From: Micrococcales bacterium | GTDB taxonomy: Bacteria; Actinomycetota; Actinomycetes; Actinomycetales; Cellulomonadaceae | DNA length: 64,000 nt | Direction: 5' to 3' | Assembly: GCA_009777345.1 (NCBI GenBank) | Contig: WRMB01000004.1 | Span: 30,073 to 94,072 of the forward strand | Made by a program: the position numbers and the translations under genes | Part shown: piece after piece, positions 34,292 through 42,597 of the stretch | How positions within the stretch are numbered: position 1 is the stretch's first letter | Layout of the letters: the number at the start of each line of letters is the position of its first letter | The notes under the pieces: model-generated | Told to the model about the DNA's origin: nothing | Database searches by the model: none | Seen by the model: the letters and a program-made list of their open reading frames with translations, nothing else

Positions 34292-34678
34292 TCAGCTGAT
34301 CACCACGAGACCTGCTGCTGATGCCTGTGCGGCCAACGTGGTGTCGAACGTCGCCAGGTCGGCTCCGAGAGTCTGGGCGGTGGCAAGCACCACGGCGTCG
34401 GGCAGCTTCAGCCCTGAGACAGCCCGAGTGGTCGCGACGGCCAGGGCGCTGACCGTGTCGCCCGGCACGGTGACCACGCCAGCCGCGGCCACCGCGGCCT
34501 CGACCTGCGGGCCCACGCCGTTCTTCACGGCACCGACCAGCACCTCAGCCAGGGTCAGGAGGTGCACGGCCATCCCACCGGCCCCGCTCGCAGTCATGAT
34601 CTGGACAGCCCTGGCATGGTGGGCATCAGTCGGTTCGACGGCCGCGATCAGGACACTCGCATCCAGGACGGTCGTCAC
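34292..34678 (-). CDS. vapC: PIN-domain toxin, VapC-like
   Basis: 128 residues from a GTG overlapping the antitoxin stop (GTGA); a GTG three codons earlier (34687) is the alternative. PIN motifs: VLDASVLIAAVEP (first Asp), LTLAEVL (Glu), KLPDAVVLATAQ (Asp) and LATFDTTLA (last Asp). PIN toxins are metal-dependent RNases that cut tRNA or rRNA. Pairs with the gene just upstream. Confidence 0.88.
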   Translation of the reverse strand: MTTVLDASVLIAAVEPTDAHHARAVQIMTASGAGGMAVHLLTLAEVLVGAVKNGVGPQVEAAVAAAGVVTVPGDTVSALAVATTRAVSGLKLPDAVVLATAQTLGADLATFDTTLAAQASAAGLVVIS

Positions 34679-34923
34679 TGGGGCCACTCCGCCCGCAGCT
34701 GGTCGAGGTAGCCCTCAGGGTAAGTCCCGGCAAACTGGCTCAGCGCACGCACAGCTTCGGCATGGGTCTCCTCCTCAGCGTCCAGGCGCTGCGCCCCCAC
34801 AGTCACCAGGCGCAACAACGCCCGCGACCGGCTCAGGTCGGGCCAGCGTCGCTGGGCCACATCGAGAGCCGCCGCGACTTCAGCGGTATCGGTGACCACG
34901 TAGCGGGGTTTCGTCGTCGGCAT
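34675..34923 (-). CDS. Probable VapB-like antitoxin
   Basis: 82 residues from the ATG at 34923 (nine residues shorter than the furthest start). The N-terminal part (RYVVTDTAEVAAALDVAQRRWPDLSRSRALLRLVTVGAQ) has the short strand plus helices of ribbon-helix-helix proteins. The acidic C-terminal tail should wrap the toxin. Stop overlaps vapC. Confidence 0.75.
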   Translation of the reverse strand: MPTTKPRYVVTDTAEVAAALDVAQRRWPDLSRSRALLRLVTVGAQRLDAEEETHAEAVRALSQFAGTYPEGYLDQLRAEWPQ

Positions 34924-35163
34924 ACCCCAAGTGTAACACCGCCGCGACAAGGTGCATCACCGGGACGTGCCCTTCGAGCGCCAACCTCACCGTGAGGTGC
35001 GGGCTTCCAGTGGAACCCGAACCGGGGGCCCACTGGAGTCCTGCCGCCGACGGAGCTCTGAGCACGGCATGGTTCTCCCTTGGACAACGAACGCCATCAC
35101 CGCCAACCACGTAGGCACGGCCAGCAGGCGCTTGCAGAACTCGACGACCAAGAACCTCCGAAG

Positions 35164-35634
35164 CTACCGGTCGCGGCGTTCTCGCATGGCCCGCTGGGCC
35201 TCGAGGTTGTCCTGACGTTCGCGCAGGGTCTGGCGCTTGTCCCAGTCGCGCTTGCCGCGGGCCAGGGCGATCTCGACCTTGGCGCGGCCGTCGAGAAAAT
35301 ACAGCGCCAGGGGGACGATGGTCTGGCCCTTGTCGGTCACGCGCAGGCCCAGCCGGTCGATCTCGGCCCGGTGCAGGAGCAGCTTGCGCTTGCGGCGGGG
35401 GGCGTGGTTGGTCCAGGTGCCCTGGGCGTACTCGGGGATGTGGACGCCGTGCAGCCACGCCTCGCCGTCGGTGATCTCGCACCACGAGTCGGTCAGGCTG
35501 GCCCGGCCGGCGCGCAGCGCCTTGACCTCGGTGCCGGTGAGCACGATCCCGGCCTCGAGCACGTCCTCGATGGTGTAGTCGTGCCGCGCCTTGCGGTTCT
35601 GGGCGACGAGGACCCGCCCGGTCTGCTTCGCCAC
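35164..35634 (-). CDS. smpB: SsrA-binding protein SmpB
   Basis: 156 residues from a GTG with AGGAGG 4 bases upstream; the open frame extends 27 codons further but the family start ([20 protein letters not shown]) is here. Conserved blocks: [40 protein letters not shown], and the basic C-terminal tail [15 protein letters not shown] that reads the empty mRNA channel. Works with tmRNA in trans-translation. Confidence 0.97.
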   Translation of the reverse strand: MAKQTGRVLVAQNRKARHDYTIEDVLEAGIVLTGTEVKALRAGRASLTDSWCEITDGEAWLHGVHIPEYAQGTWTNHAPRRKRKLLLHRAEIDRLGLRVTDKGQTIVPLALYFLDGRAKVEIALARGKRDWDKRQTLRERQDNLEAQRAMRERRDR

Positions 35635-35741
35635 GGCTCCTCCTTCCACCCACGGCCGACCGACCAGACTACCTGTCCCCCGCTGGCCCGTCGTCAGGAT
35701 TCCCGGGCGGAGCACGCGTGAGGGATCTGTGTCGCTGGTAA

Positions 35742-35756
35742 GGGGTTCCAGACCCC
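35742..35756 (-). terminator. Hairpin after the M23 peptidase gene
   Basis: GGGGT-TCCAG-ACCCC, 46 bases past the peptidase stop and upstream of smpB. Short stem, moderate support. Confidence 0.35.
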
Positions 35757-35801
35757 GCCCTCACGACCGAAACCCCTCACTCGACCTGCGCTACCGACGG
35801 C

Positions 35802-37145
35802 CTACAGCCCCAGGTACGACCTGGGGTTGACGGCGCTGCCGCCGACGTAGACCTCGAAGTGCAGGTGGCAGGCGGCGGAGGCACCGGTCGTCCCGGCGTA
35901 GCCGATCAGCTGGCCGGTGCTGACGCTCTGGCCCGCGCCGACCACCCAGCGGGTGAGGTGGCTGTAGCTGGACACCAAGGACTTCCCGTTGACCCAGCCG
36001 TGGTCGATCGCCACCTGGTTGCCCCAGCCGTTGCGGTACTTGGACCACAGCACCGTGCCGCCTCGGCCCGCGTAGATCGGCTCGTTGCAGCGGGACCGCA
36101 GGTCGATCCCGGCGTGCAGCCGGTAGATCTTCAGCACCGGCTGCATCCGCATCCCGTACTCGCTGGTCACGACCATCGGCCGGTAGATCGTCGGATTGGC
36201 GAACGTGGCCCCGGACGGCGCGGACTGCGGCGGCGGGGCGGGCGCCGCGGGGGGCGGGGTGGGCCGGGCCCGCTGCTCGGCGATGATCGCGGCCAGGTCG
36301 CTGGACAGCTGGGCGGCCGAGGCGTCCGCGGCGGCCAGCTGCGCCTCAACGTCGGCGGCCTGGCCCTCCAGCGACACCTGCTGCGCTGCGACCTGCGTGG
36401 TCAGCTCTTCCAGGGCGGCCTGCGCCGCCTCGGCCGCCGCCTGCGCGGCCACCGCGTCGGCGGCGGCCTGGTCGGCGGCGGCCTTCAGGTCGGAGATCTT
36501 CGACTCCACCGCGGTCAGACGGTTGTTCGCGGCCTGGTTGCCCGCGTTGAGACTGTCGAGCCGGTTGAGGGTGCGGGTCTGGACGTCCAGGGCTGTGGTG
36601 GTCTGGGCGTAGCCCGACATGAAGTCCTCGACGCTCGTAGCGTCCAGCAGCACCGTGAACCCGGCCAGGTCCGAGCTGCCCTGGTCGGCGGAACGGGCCA
36701 TCCGCACCACCGCCGTCCGGACCGCCACCGCCTGCGCAGTATCGGCCTCGATGGTCGCGACCAGCTCGGCCTGCTGCTGCCGAGCCCCGGACAGCCGGGC
36801 GGCCGTGAGCTCGGCCTCCCGCTGGGTGCGGACCGCCTCGGCGGCGGCCGCGGCGACCGCGGCCTGGGCCGCGGGGAGCTGGCCCTGCAGCTCGACCAGC
36901 CGCTGCCCGGTGGCGGCGACCTGGCCCTCCAGCCCCTCCAGGGAGGCCGACAGCTCGGCCTGCTGGGCCCGGGCCGTGTCGAGCCGGGACTGGGTGGCCG
37001 CCCGCCGGTTGTCCAGGTCGTCGGCACCGGCCGGTACCGTCACGGCCTGCAGCACGACCAGACCGGCGACCAGCCCGGCGACCACCGCGCCCCTGGACCG
37101 GGACGGGGGACGTCCAGGGCGGTGGCGGCGTACCCGGCTGGACAT
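35802..37145 (-). CDS. Coiled-coil M23 (LytM) peptidase, FtsEX-linked
   Basis: 447 residues; the ATG lies one base after the ftsX stop (TGAGATG). A signal/TM helix (GAVVAGLVAGLVVLQAVTV) is followed by two long Ala/Gln-rich coiled coils (about 40-310), a Pro-rich linker and a LytM domain. Zn ligands: HAGIDL and HLHFEV. Position right after ftsEX and the coiled-coil architecture match EnvC/RipC-type proteins that FtsEX activates for septal peptidoglycan cleavage. The C-terminal HLH pair and the first His/Asp are intact, so the enzyme should be active. Confidence 0.92.
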   Translation of the reverse strand: MSSRVRRHRPGRPPSRSRGAVVAGLVAGLVVLQAVTVPAGADDLDNRRAATQSRLDTARAQQAELSASLEGLEGQVAATGQRLVELQGQLPAAQAAVAAAAAEAVRTQREAELTAARLSGARQQQAELVATIEADTAQAVAVRTAVVRMARSADQGSSDLAGFTVLLDATSVEDFMSGYAQTTTALDVQTRTLNRLDSLNAGNQAANNRLTAVESKISDLKAAADQAAADAVAAQAAAEAAQAALEELTTQVAAQQVSLEGQAADVEAQLAAADASAAQLSSDLAAIIAEQRARPTPPPAAPAPPPQSAPSGATFANPTIYRPMVVTSEYGMRMQPVLKIYRLHAGIDLRSRCNEPIYAGRGGTVLWSKYRNGWGNQVAIDHGWVNGKSLVSSYSHLTRWVVGAGQSVSTGQLIGYAGTTGASAACHLHFEVYVGGSAVNPRSYLGL

Positions 37146-37146
37146 C

Positions 37147-38061
37147 TCACACCTTCGTGTAACGGTTGAGGTTGAACAACGACGACACGACCGCCAGCGC
37201 CAGCGCCCCGCCGACCAGCAGCGGCGCGATCCCCCAGACGTCCACCGTGGTGATGAACTGCACGGAGCTGACGTTCTTCTCCAGCCAACCGGTGACCACC
37301 TGGCGCACCCCCAGCCACAGCACGCCGACGGCCAGCAGCGCCCCGACCACCGCCGCCACCGCACCCTCCAGCAGGAAAGGCGCCTGGACGAGCCAGTTCG
37401 ACGCCCCGACCAGCCGCATGATGCCTATCTCCCGGCGGCGGAACAACAACGACAGCCGGATGGTCGTGGCGATGAGCAGCCCCGCCGCCAGCAGCATCAG
37501 GACGGCGAAACCGAAGGTCAGCCACTTCGCCTTGTCCAGCGTGCTGTACACCGACTTGAGCTTGTCCCGGTAGTCCTCCACCCGTTCGACGCCGGGGCGA
37601 CCGGTCACCACGTCGGCCACCGCCTCGTACTGCTGCGGGTCGGCGAGCTTGATCCGGTAGGTCGAGAACCAGTCGTCGACCTTCATCTCCTTCGCCCAGC
37701 TCTCCTCGCCGAACCGGTTCTGGAACGACGCGAACGCCTCGTCCTGAGACTCGAAGTAGACCTCTTTGACCAGCGGCGCCACCTCGGGTGCGTCTAGTGC
37801 CGCGACGATGTCGGCCTTCTGCTCCTCGGTCACCGCACCGGCGGCGCAGGTCGGCTCCAGCGAGTCCTTCGGGCACAGGAAGACGGTGATCTCGATCCGG
37901 CCGTACCAGTCCTTCTCGATCTGCTGTACCTCGGCCCGCATCAGCAGGGCGGTGCCGACGAAGACCAGCGAGAAGAACGTGACGATGATGACCGAGATCG
38001 TCATGGACAGGTTCCGGCGCAGGCCGACGCCCATCTCGGACAGGATGTACCTCAGTCGCAC
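37147..38061 (-). CDS. ftsX: Cell division protein FtsX
   Basis: 304 residues from a GTG 4 bases after the ftsE stop. Begins VRLRYILSEMGVGLRRNLSMTISVIIVTFFSLVF (TM1). It is followed by a large extracellular loop with Cys residues (FLCPKDSLEPTC), then TM2-TM4 with the FtsX permease core (RREIGIMRLVGASNWLVQAPFL). It transmits FtsE ATPase work to the outside peptidase encoded next. Confidence 0.95.
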   Translation of the reverse strand: MRLRYILSEMGVGLRRNLSMTISVIIVTFFSLVFVGTALLMRAEVQQIEKDWYGRIEITVFLCPKDSLEPTCAAGAVTEEQKADIVAALDAPEVAPLVKEVYFESQDEAFASFQNRFGEESWAKEMKVDDWFSTYRIKLADPQQYEAVADVVTGRPGVERVEDYRDKLKSVYSTLDKAKWLTFGFAVLMLLAAGLLIATTIRLSLLFRRREIGIMRLVGASNWLVQAPFLLEGAVAAVVGALLAVGVLWLGVRQVVTGWLEKNVSSVQFITTVDVWGIAPLLVGGALALAVVSSLFNLNRYTKV

Positions 38062-38065
38062 AGCG

Positions 38066-38755
38066 TCACCGGTCCGATCCGTAGACGCCGTGCGCCTGGT
38101 CGCGGACCATCGCACCGGCCTGGAGCTCGACGACGCGCTTGCGCATCTGGTCGACGATCTCGTCGTCGTGGGTGGCCATCACCACGGTGGTCCCGGTGCG
38201 GTTGATCCGGTCGAGCAGGCGCATGATCCCCAACGACGTGGTCGGGTCGAGGTTCCCGGTCGGCTCGTCGGCCAGCAGGATCGACGGCCGGTTGACGAAA
38301 GCCCGGGCGATGGCCACCCGCTGCTGCTCACCGCCCGACAGCTCGTGCGGGCGCCGCTTCTCCTTGCCCGCCAGGCCCACCATGTCCAGCACGTCGGGCA
38401 CCGCGGTGACGATATGGTGCCGCGGCCGGCCGATCACCTGCAGCGCGAAGGCCACGTTCTCGAACACCGTCTTGTTCTCCAGCAGGCGGAAGTCCTGGAA
38501 GACGACGCCGATCTTGCGCCGCATCTTCGGCACCCGCCAGGCGGGCAGCGCGCCCATCTCCCGGCCCGCCACCAGCACCGCGCCCGCGCTGGCCCTCTCC
38601 TCGCGCATGACCAGCCGCAGGAAGGTGGACTTACCCGACCCGGAGGCCCCGACCAGGAACACGAACTCGCCCCGGTCGACGTCCAGCGACACGTCGTCCA
38701 GCGCGGGGCGGGCACCGCGCGCGTAGACCTTGGTGACGTTCTCGAACCGGATCAC
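38066..38755 (-). CDS. ftsE: Cell division ATP-binding protein FtsE
   Basis: 229 residues. Walker [14 protein letters not shown], signature [14 protein letters not shown], Walker [15 protein letters not shown]-loop [11 protein letters not shown]. In most Actinobacteria prfB precedes ftsE; here a 340-base non-coding gap lies upstream instead. Confidence 0.97.
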   Translation of the reverse strand: MIRFENVTKVYARGARPALDDVSLDVDRGEFVFLVGASGSGKSTFLRLVMREERASAGAVLVAGREMGALPAWRVPKMRRKIGVVFQDFRLLENKTVFENVAFALQVIGRPRHHIVTAVPDVLDMVGLAGKEKRRPHELSGGEQQRVAIARAFVNRPSILLADEPTGNLDPTTSLGIMRLLDRINRTGTTVVMATHDDEIVDQMRKRVVELQAGAMVRDQAHGVYGSDR

Positions 38756-39097
38756 AGGACCTCAGGGCTCTCGTGGCTCTCGGGTGGGACGATGGCTCTT
38801 GGGTGGGACGACCGACCCACAACGGGTTCGTTCGAGGTTACGCACGGCAGCGCGTCCCAGACGGCAGCAACACGCCGGTCGTCCCCGATAGTTACCCGAC
38901 AGCCAACCCGACGGAAACGCTTGCGGTGCAGACCAGCAGCCGTACGCGGCACAGGCCCATCAACCAGGTCGCCAGCAGCTACCAGAAAGACCGAGGCTCA
39001 ACTGCGCCGTTCGAACGGTATCCACAGCGGCAGGCCGGGTGCACCCTGCCTCCGAGGGCAGTGTTCAGGAGTGCACCGGCGGCCTGCGTCCGCGGCG
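38756..39097. other. Intergenic region upstream of ftsE
   Basis: No convincing gene. At 38773-38814 two imperfect direct repeats of GGCTCTYGGGTGGGACGA occur. A short hairpin CTGCC-TCCGA-GGGCAG around 39048-39063 follows the VOC gene stop on the minus strand and may be its terminator. The ftsE promoter should lie here. Confidence 0.4.
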
Positions 39098-39466
39098 TCA
39101 GGCTGGTTGGGGCGCTTCGGGCAGGGCGGCGACGCAGAACTGGTTGCCGTCGGGATCGGCGAGGACCGTCCAGGTGAAGTCCGGGATCTCGTCGTGGACA
39201 GCGACGAAGGTAGCTCCCGCTGCGACCAGCCGGTCGACCTCAGCCGCGGGATCGGCCGAACCGCAGTCCAGGTGGAGCTTGTTCTTGCCCGGGGTGGGGT
39301 CGGGGACCTTCTGGAAGCCGAGGTCGACACCGGTCGGTGTCGTCACCATGACGAAGAAAGGCGCCATGTCGTCGACGACCGCACCGCCCGTCTGCTCAGC
39401 CCACCACGCCGCCAGCGCGGGTGCGTCGGTCGTGTCGAACGTCACCATGCCCACCGAGATACTCAT
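39098..39466 (-). CDS. VOC (glyoxalase/bleomycin-resistance fold) family protein
   Basis: 122 residues from the ATG at 39466. A single VOC unit: VGMVTFDTTDAPALAAWWAEQTGG, then NKLHLDCGSADPAAEVDRLVAAG, ending LADPDGNQFCV. Of the typical metal ligands, His in KLHLD is present, but the first His and the terminal Glu are not obvious. Substrate unknown. Confidence 0.85.
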   Translation of the reverse strand: MSISVGMVTFDTTDAPALAAWWAEQTGGAVVDDMAPFFVMVTTPTGVDLGFQKVPDPTPGKNKLHLDCGSADPAAEVDRLVAAGATFVAVHDEIPDFTWTVLADPDGNQFCVAALPEAPQPA

Positions 39467-39592
39467 GCTCCCCACCCTACCCGTCGCCCACCCGGCCGCC
39501 GCGTCCGACGCACCCATAACCACCCGGCAGAACACCCACTCCAGGCACGCCACCTGCTCGCCGGAGCAGGCCGGACGGACTAGGTTGTGGGT

Positions 39593-40000
39593 ATGACGTC
39601 GCAGAGTCCCGGTACCGACGAACGGTCCCTGGGGGACCTCGTCGCCGCGCTGACCGAGCAGAGCGCCCGGCTGGTGCGGGCCGAGATCGACCTGGCCAAG
39701 GCCGAGCTCAGCGGCAAGGCCAAAGAGCTCGGTATCGGTGGTGGGATGTTCGCGGCGGCGGCGTTCCTCGCGGTCTACGGGCTCGGAGCGCTCATCGCCA
39801 CCGCGATCCTGGTGCTCGCGATATGGCTGCCTGCCTGGGCGGCCGCGCTCGTCGTCACCAGCGCGATCTTCGCCACCGCCGTCGTCCTGGTCCTGGTCGG
39901 CAAGAAGAAGATGGACTCCGGCGGCGCCCCCGTGCCGCAGGCCGCCCTGGACGGCATCAGAGAAGACCTGGACGCCGTGAAGGAGAGCCTGCGACCGTGA
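39593..40000 (+). CDS. Phage-holin-like DUF1469 membrane protein
   Basis: 135 residues from the ATG at 39593 (GTG at 39587 is an alternative). N-terminal helix SLGDLVAALTEQSARLVRAEIDLAKAEL, two TM helices (MFAAAAFLAVYGLGALIATAIL; AALVVTSAIFATAVVLVLVG), then a C-terminal amphipathic helix. This is the widespread actinobacterial DUF1469/Phage_holin_3_6 family of unknown role. Overlaps the next gene by GTGA. Confidence 0.88.
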   Translation: MTSQSPGTDERSLGDLVAALTEQSARLVRAEIDLAKAELSGKAKELGIGGGMFAAAAFLAVYGLGALIATAILVLAIWLPAWAAALVVTSAIFATAVVLVLVGKKKMDSGGAPVPQAALDGIREDLDAVKESLRP

Positions 40001-40314
40001 CCGACGAGCCCACGCCTCCCGTCGGACCAGACCCGGCCCGTCCGGCGTTCAGCACCCCTGAGATGGTCAAGATCCAGGCGGAGATCGCCGCCACCCGGGC
40101 CGAGCTGGCCGCCACCGTCGACGAGATCACCACCCGCCTGCACCCGCGCAACCAGGCCAGGAGAGCCGCCGCCGGGGGTCGCCGGATGCTGACCGACGCC
40201 GTCGACCCCGGTGCCGACCCCGCCGCCCGGCGGCGGGCCCTCGTCGTGCTCGGCGCCGCCGCCGCGGTGACCGTCCTGGTCACCATCGGCATCGTCCGCA
40301 AGGTCGTCCGCTAG
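39997..40314 (+). CDS. DUF3618 family membrane protein
   Basis: 105 residues from a GTG overlapping the previous stop. IQAEIAATRAELAATVDEITTRLHPRNQA is the DUF3618 motif; one C-terminal TM helix (ALVVLGAAAAVTVLVTIGIV). Commonly paired with DUF1469, as here. Function unknown. Confidence 0.88.
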   Translation: MTDEPTPPVGPDPARPAFSTPEMVKIQAEIAATRAELAATVDEITTRLHPRNQARRAAAGGRRMLTDAVDPGADPAARRRALVVLGAAAAVTVLVTIGIVRKVVR

Positions 40315-40439
40315 GGGCTGGTAACAGGTTCGTCCCAGTGCAAGGGTTCGCGGGCCGGTTACAAGGGTTCGAGACCTTGCGCCGACCCGCTGGCCCTTGC
40401 GTGCTCGACCTGGTCGACGAGCACAGCCGCTGAACACGA

Positions 40440-40503
40440 CTGGGGCGTCCCCCTGGTCCTGCCGCACGCCGTGGCGCACAGCAGGGTCAGGGGGACGCCC
40501 CAG
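40440..40503. terminator. Bidirectional terminator between DUF3618 and bldC
   Basis: CTGGGGCGTCCCCCTG (40440-40455) and CAGGGGGACGCCCCAG (40488-40503) form a perfect 16-bp stem, extended inside by further pairing (GTCCTGC/GCAGGGT). The two flanking genes converge on it. Confidence 0.75.
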
Positions 40504-40532
40504 GACCGCGTCAGGCTCGACCGCGGTTCGGC

Positions 40533-40751
40533 TCAGGCGGTGCTGACCGGCTCCTCGCGCTGCACCGGGACGCCGGAGAGCAGGTGCATCACCTCCGACT
40601 CGCGGTAGCGGCGGTGACCGCCGAGGGTACGCACGGCCGAGAGCTTGCCCGACCGGGCCCAGCGGGTGACCGTCTTCGGGTCCACCCGGAAGAGGCTGGC
40701 CACCTCGGCCGGGGTGAGCAGGGACTCTGTCTCGACGTTGGCAGTGTGCAT
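40533..40751 (-). CDS. bldC: BldC-type MerR-like DNA-binding protein
   Basis: 72 residues from the ATG at 40751, with GGGAG 6 bases upstream. SLLTPAEVASLFRVDPKTVTRWARSGKLSAVRTLGGHRRY matches BldC closely. BldC is a small winged-HTH protein that binds direct repeats and controls development in Streptomyces; in other Actinobacteria its role is not settled. Confidence 0.93.
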   Translation of the reverse strand: MHTANVETESLLTPAEVASLFRVDPKTVTRWARSGKLSAVRTLGGHRRYRESEVMHLLSGVPVQREEPVSTA

Positions 40752-41093
40752 GGCAATCTCCCGTTCGTGCTGGGTACGGCCTCGCTCGGAGCTGGTCCGA
40801 CCCTGCTCGCCACCCACCGAGATCGGGGCTGGCTGGTCATCTGTTGTCGTCACGTCAGTAAACACCATCTTCGTGTCGTTCGCACCCTGGGCACGGGTTC
40901 ACCCGATCTGGGCGTGTTCGTCCCTGATCAGAGCGTTGCGCCAGGGTGAAGGGAGCCCCGCGGCACCCAACTCGGTGTCGGAATGCTCGCGGACCCTGTA
41001 CCGTTAGTCCTACGGAAGATGACGAACAGCACCCGGGGCCGCACGTGTACGCACGTCGCCGCCCCGATTCCACGTAATGAGGGGGTCGATGCC
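40752..41093. promoter_or_regulatory. Divergent promoter region of bldC and the DUF3073 gene
   Basis: No gene seen. On the plus strand TGTACCGTTAGTCCTACGG (about 40997-41016) is the likely promoter area of the DUF3073 gene, which has TGAGGGGG upstream as ribosome-binding site. Confidence 0.3.
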
Positions 41094-41282
41094 ATGGGGC
41101 GCGGCCGTCAGAAGGCGAAGCAGACCAAGGTCGCTCGGGAGCTGAAGTACTACAGCCCCGAGACGAACTACGCCCAGCTCGAACGCGAGCTGGCTGGTCG
41201 CAGCGCGCTCGACACCAAGGACGGTACGTCGGACGACCACACCCAGTGGGACTGGGACGACGAGGACGAGCCGACCCGCTAG
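41094..41282 (+). CDS. DUF3073 family small protein
   Basis: 62 residues. MGRGRQKAKQTKVARELKYY is the near-invariant start of DUF3073, and the C-terminus is acidic (DWDDEDEP). Found beside purM in many Actinobacteria, as here (convergent with purM). Function unknown. Confidence 0.93.
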   Translation: MGRGRQKAKQTKVARELKYYSPETNYAQLERELAGRSALDTKDGTSDDHTQWDWDDEDEPTR

Positions 41283-41457
41283 TCGCCTACCCAGGCAGAC
41301 CCGCGTCGAGCCGTGCTGTGTGACACCGCAGTGAGTGACGCTGCACAGCTGAGCGCTGCGCAGCCGAGCAACACTGCGCAGCCGAGCGACGCGACGCCGT
41401 GCCGTGGGTGCTCTGGTCGTGGGTGCTGCCTGCGCGCGTCGAGCGGGCACCGCGGCT

Positions 41458-42597
41458 CTACGCGCGGTAGCTGCCGCGCAGGCGGACCGCTCCCCCGTCG
41501 ACGCCCTTGGTCCCCACGACCAGGTCGGACCGGACGTCACGGGCGGGGTCGAGGTCACGCACCCCGCCCAGCTCCCAGGCCGTCAGGCCGCGGTCGGCGG
41601 CGCGACGGGTCAGCGCGTCCACGCTGTCGGGGGCGGCCACGACGACCAGGCCGACGCCCAGGTTCAGCGTGCCCTCCAGGTCGGACCACGGCACCTGACC
41701 CAGCCGCTGCACCAGGGTGAACACCGGCGGCAGCGTCCAGCCGGCCCGGTCGACCTCGGCCACCAGCCCGGCGGGCAGCACCCGGGCCAGGTTGGCCGCC
41801 AGCCCGCCGCCGGTGATGTGGGACAGCGCGTGCACCCCGCCGACGCCGACCAGGTCGAGCACGTCGGCGGCGTACACCCGGGTCGGTTCCAGCAGCTCTT
41901 CGCCCAGGGTGCGGCCCAGCTCGTCCACGTGCCGGTCCAGGGACCAGCCCGCCGCCGCGACAACCGCCCGGACCAGCGAGTACCCGTTGGAGTGCAACCC
42001 CGACGACCCCAGCGCCAGCAGCGCGTCCCCGGCCCGCACCCGGTGAGGCCCGAGCATCTGGTCGGCCTCGACCACGCCCGTGGCCGCCCCGGCCACGTCG
42101 TACTCGTCGGGTCCGAGCAGACCCGGGTGCTCGGCGGTCTCCCCGCCGAGCAGCGCGGTCCCGGCCACCTGGCAGGCCGCGGCGATACCCCGCACCACAT
42201 CGGCGATCCGCTCGGGCACGACATGCCCGCAGGCGATGTAGTCGGTCATGAACAACGGCCGGGCCCCGACCACGGCGATATCGTCCACGACCATCCCGAC
42301 CAGGTCGAACCCGATGGTGTCGTGCACGTCCATGGCCTGTGCGATCGCCACCTTGGTACCGACCCCGTCGGTCGAGGTGGCCAGCACCGGGCGGCGCATC
42401 CCAACCAGGGCGCTGGCGTCCCACAGCCCGGCGAACCCGCCGAACCCGCCGACGACCTGCGGTCCGTGGGTGGCCCGCACCGCGTCCTTCATCAGCTCGA
42501 CGGCCTTGTCCCCGGCGGCGGTGTCGACCCCGGCCGCCGCGTAGGTCAGCGGCTCCCCAGCAGATCCTGCGGTACTCACAGACCCTCCGTCGTTCAC
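41458..42597 (-). CDS. purM: Phosphoribosylformylglycinamidine cyclo-ligase PurM
   Basis: 379 residues from a GTG overlapping the purF stop (GTGA). Motifs: STDGVGTKVAIAQAMD (ATP/Mg site), FMTDYIACG, LLGGETAEHPG, GDALLALGSSGLHSNGYSLVR, ITGGGLAANLARVLP. Catalyses ring closure of FGAM to AIR in purine synthesis, cytoplasmic. Confidence 0.97.
   Translation of the reverse strand: MNDGGSVSTAGSAGEPLTYAAAGVDTAAGDKAVELMKDAVRATHGPQVVGGFGGFAGLWDASALVGMRRPVLATSTDGVGTKVAIAQAMDVHDTIGFDLVGMVVDDIAVVGARPLFMTDYIACGHVVPERIADVVRGIAAACQVAGTALLGGETAEHPGLLGPDEYDVAGAATGVVEADQMLGPHRVRAGDALLALGSSGLHSNGYSLVRAVVAAAGWSLDRHVDELGRTLGEELLEPTRVYAADVLDLVGVGGVHALSHITGGGLAANLARVLPAGLVAEVDRAGWTLPPVFTLVQRLGQVPWSDLEGTLNLGVGLVVVAAPDSVDALTRRAADRGLTAWELGGVRDLDPARDVRSDLVVGTKGVDGGAVRLRGSYRA

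Noticed and set aside
39593..40000. Prophage holin
   Set aside because: DUF1469 proteins are chromosomal in most Actinobacteria and no phage genes are nearby.
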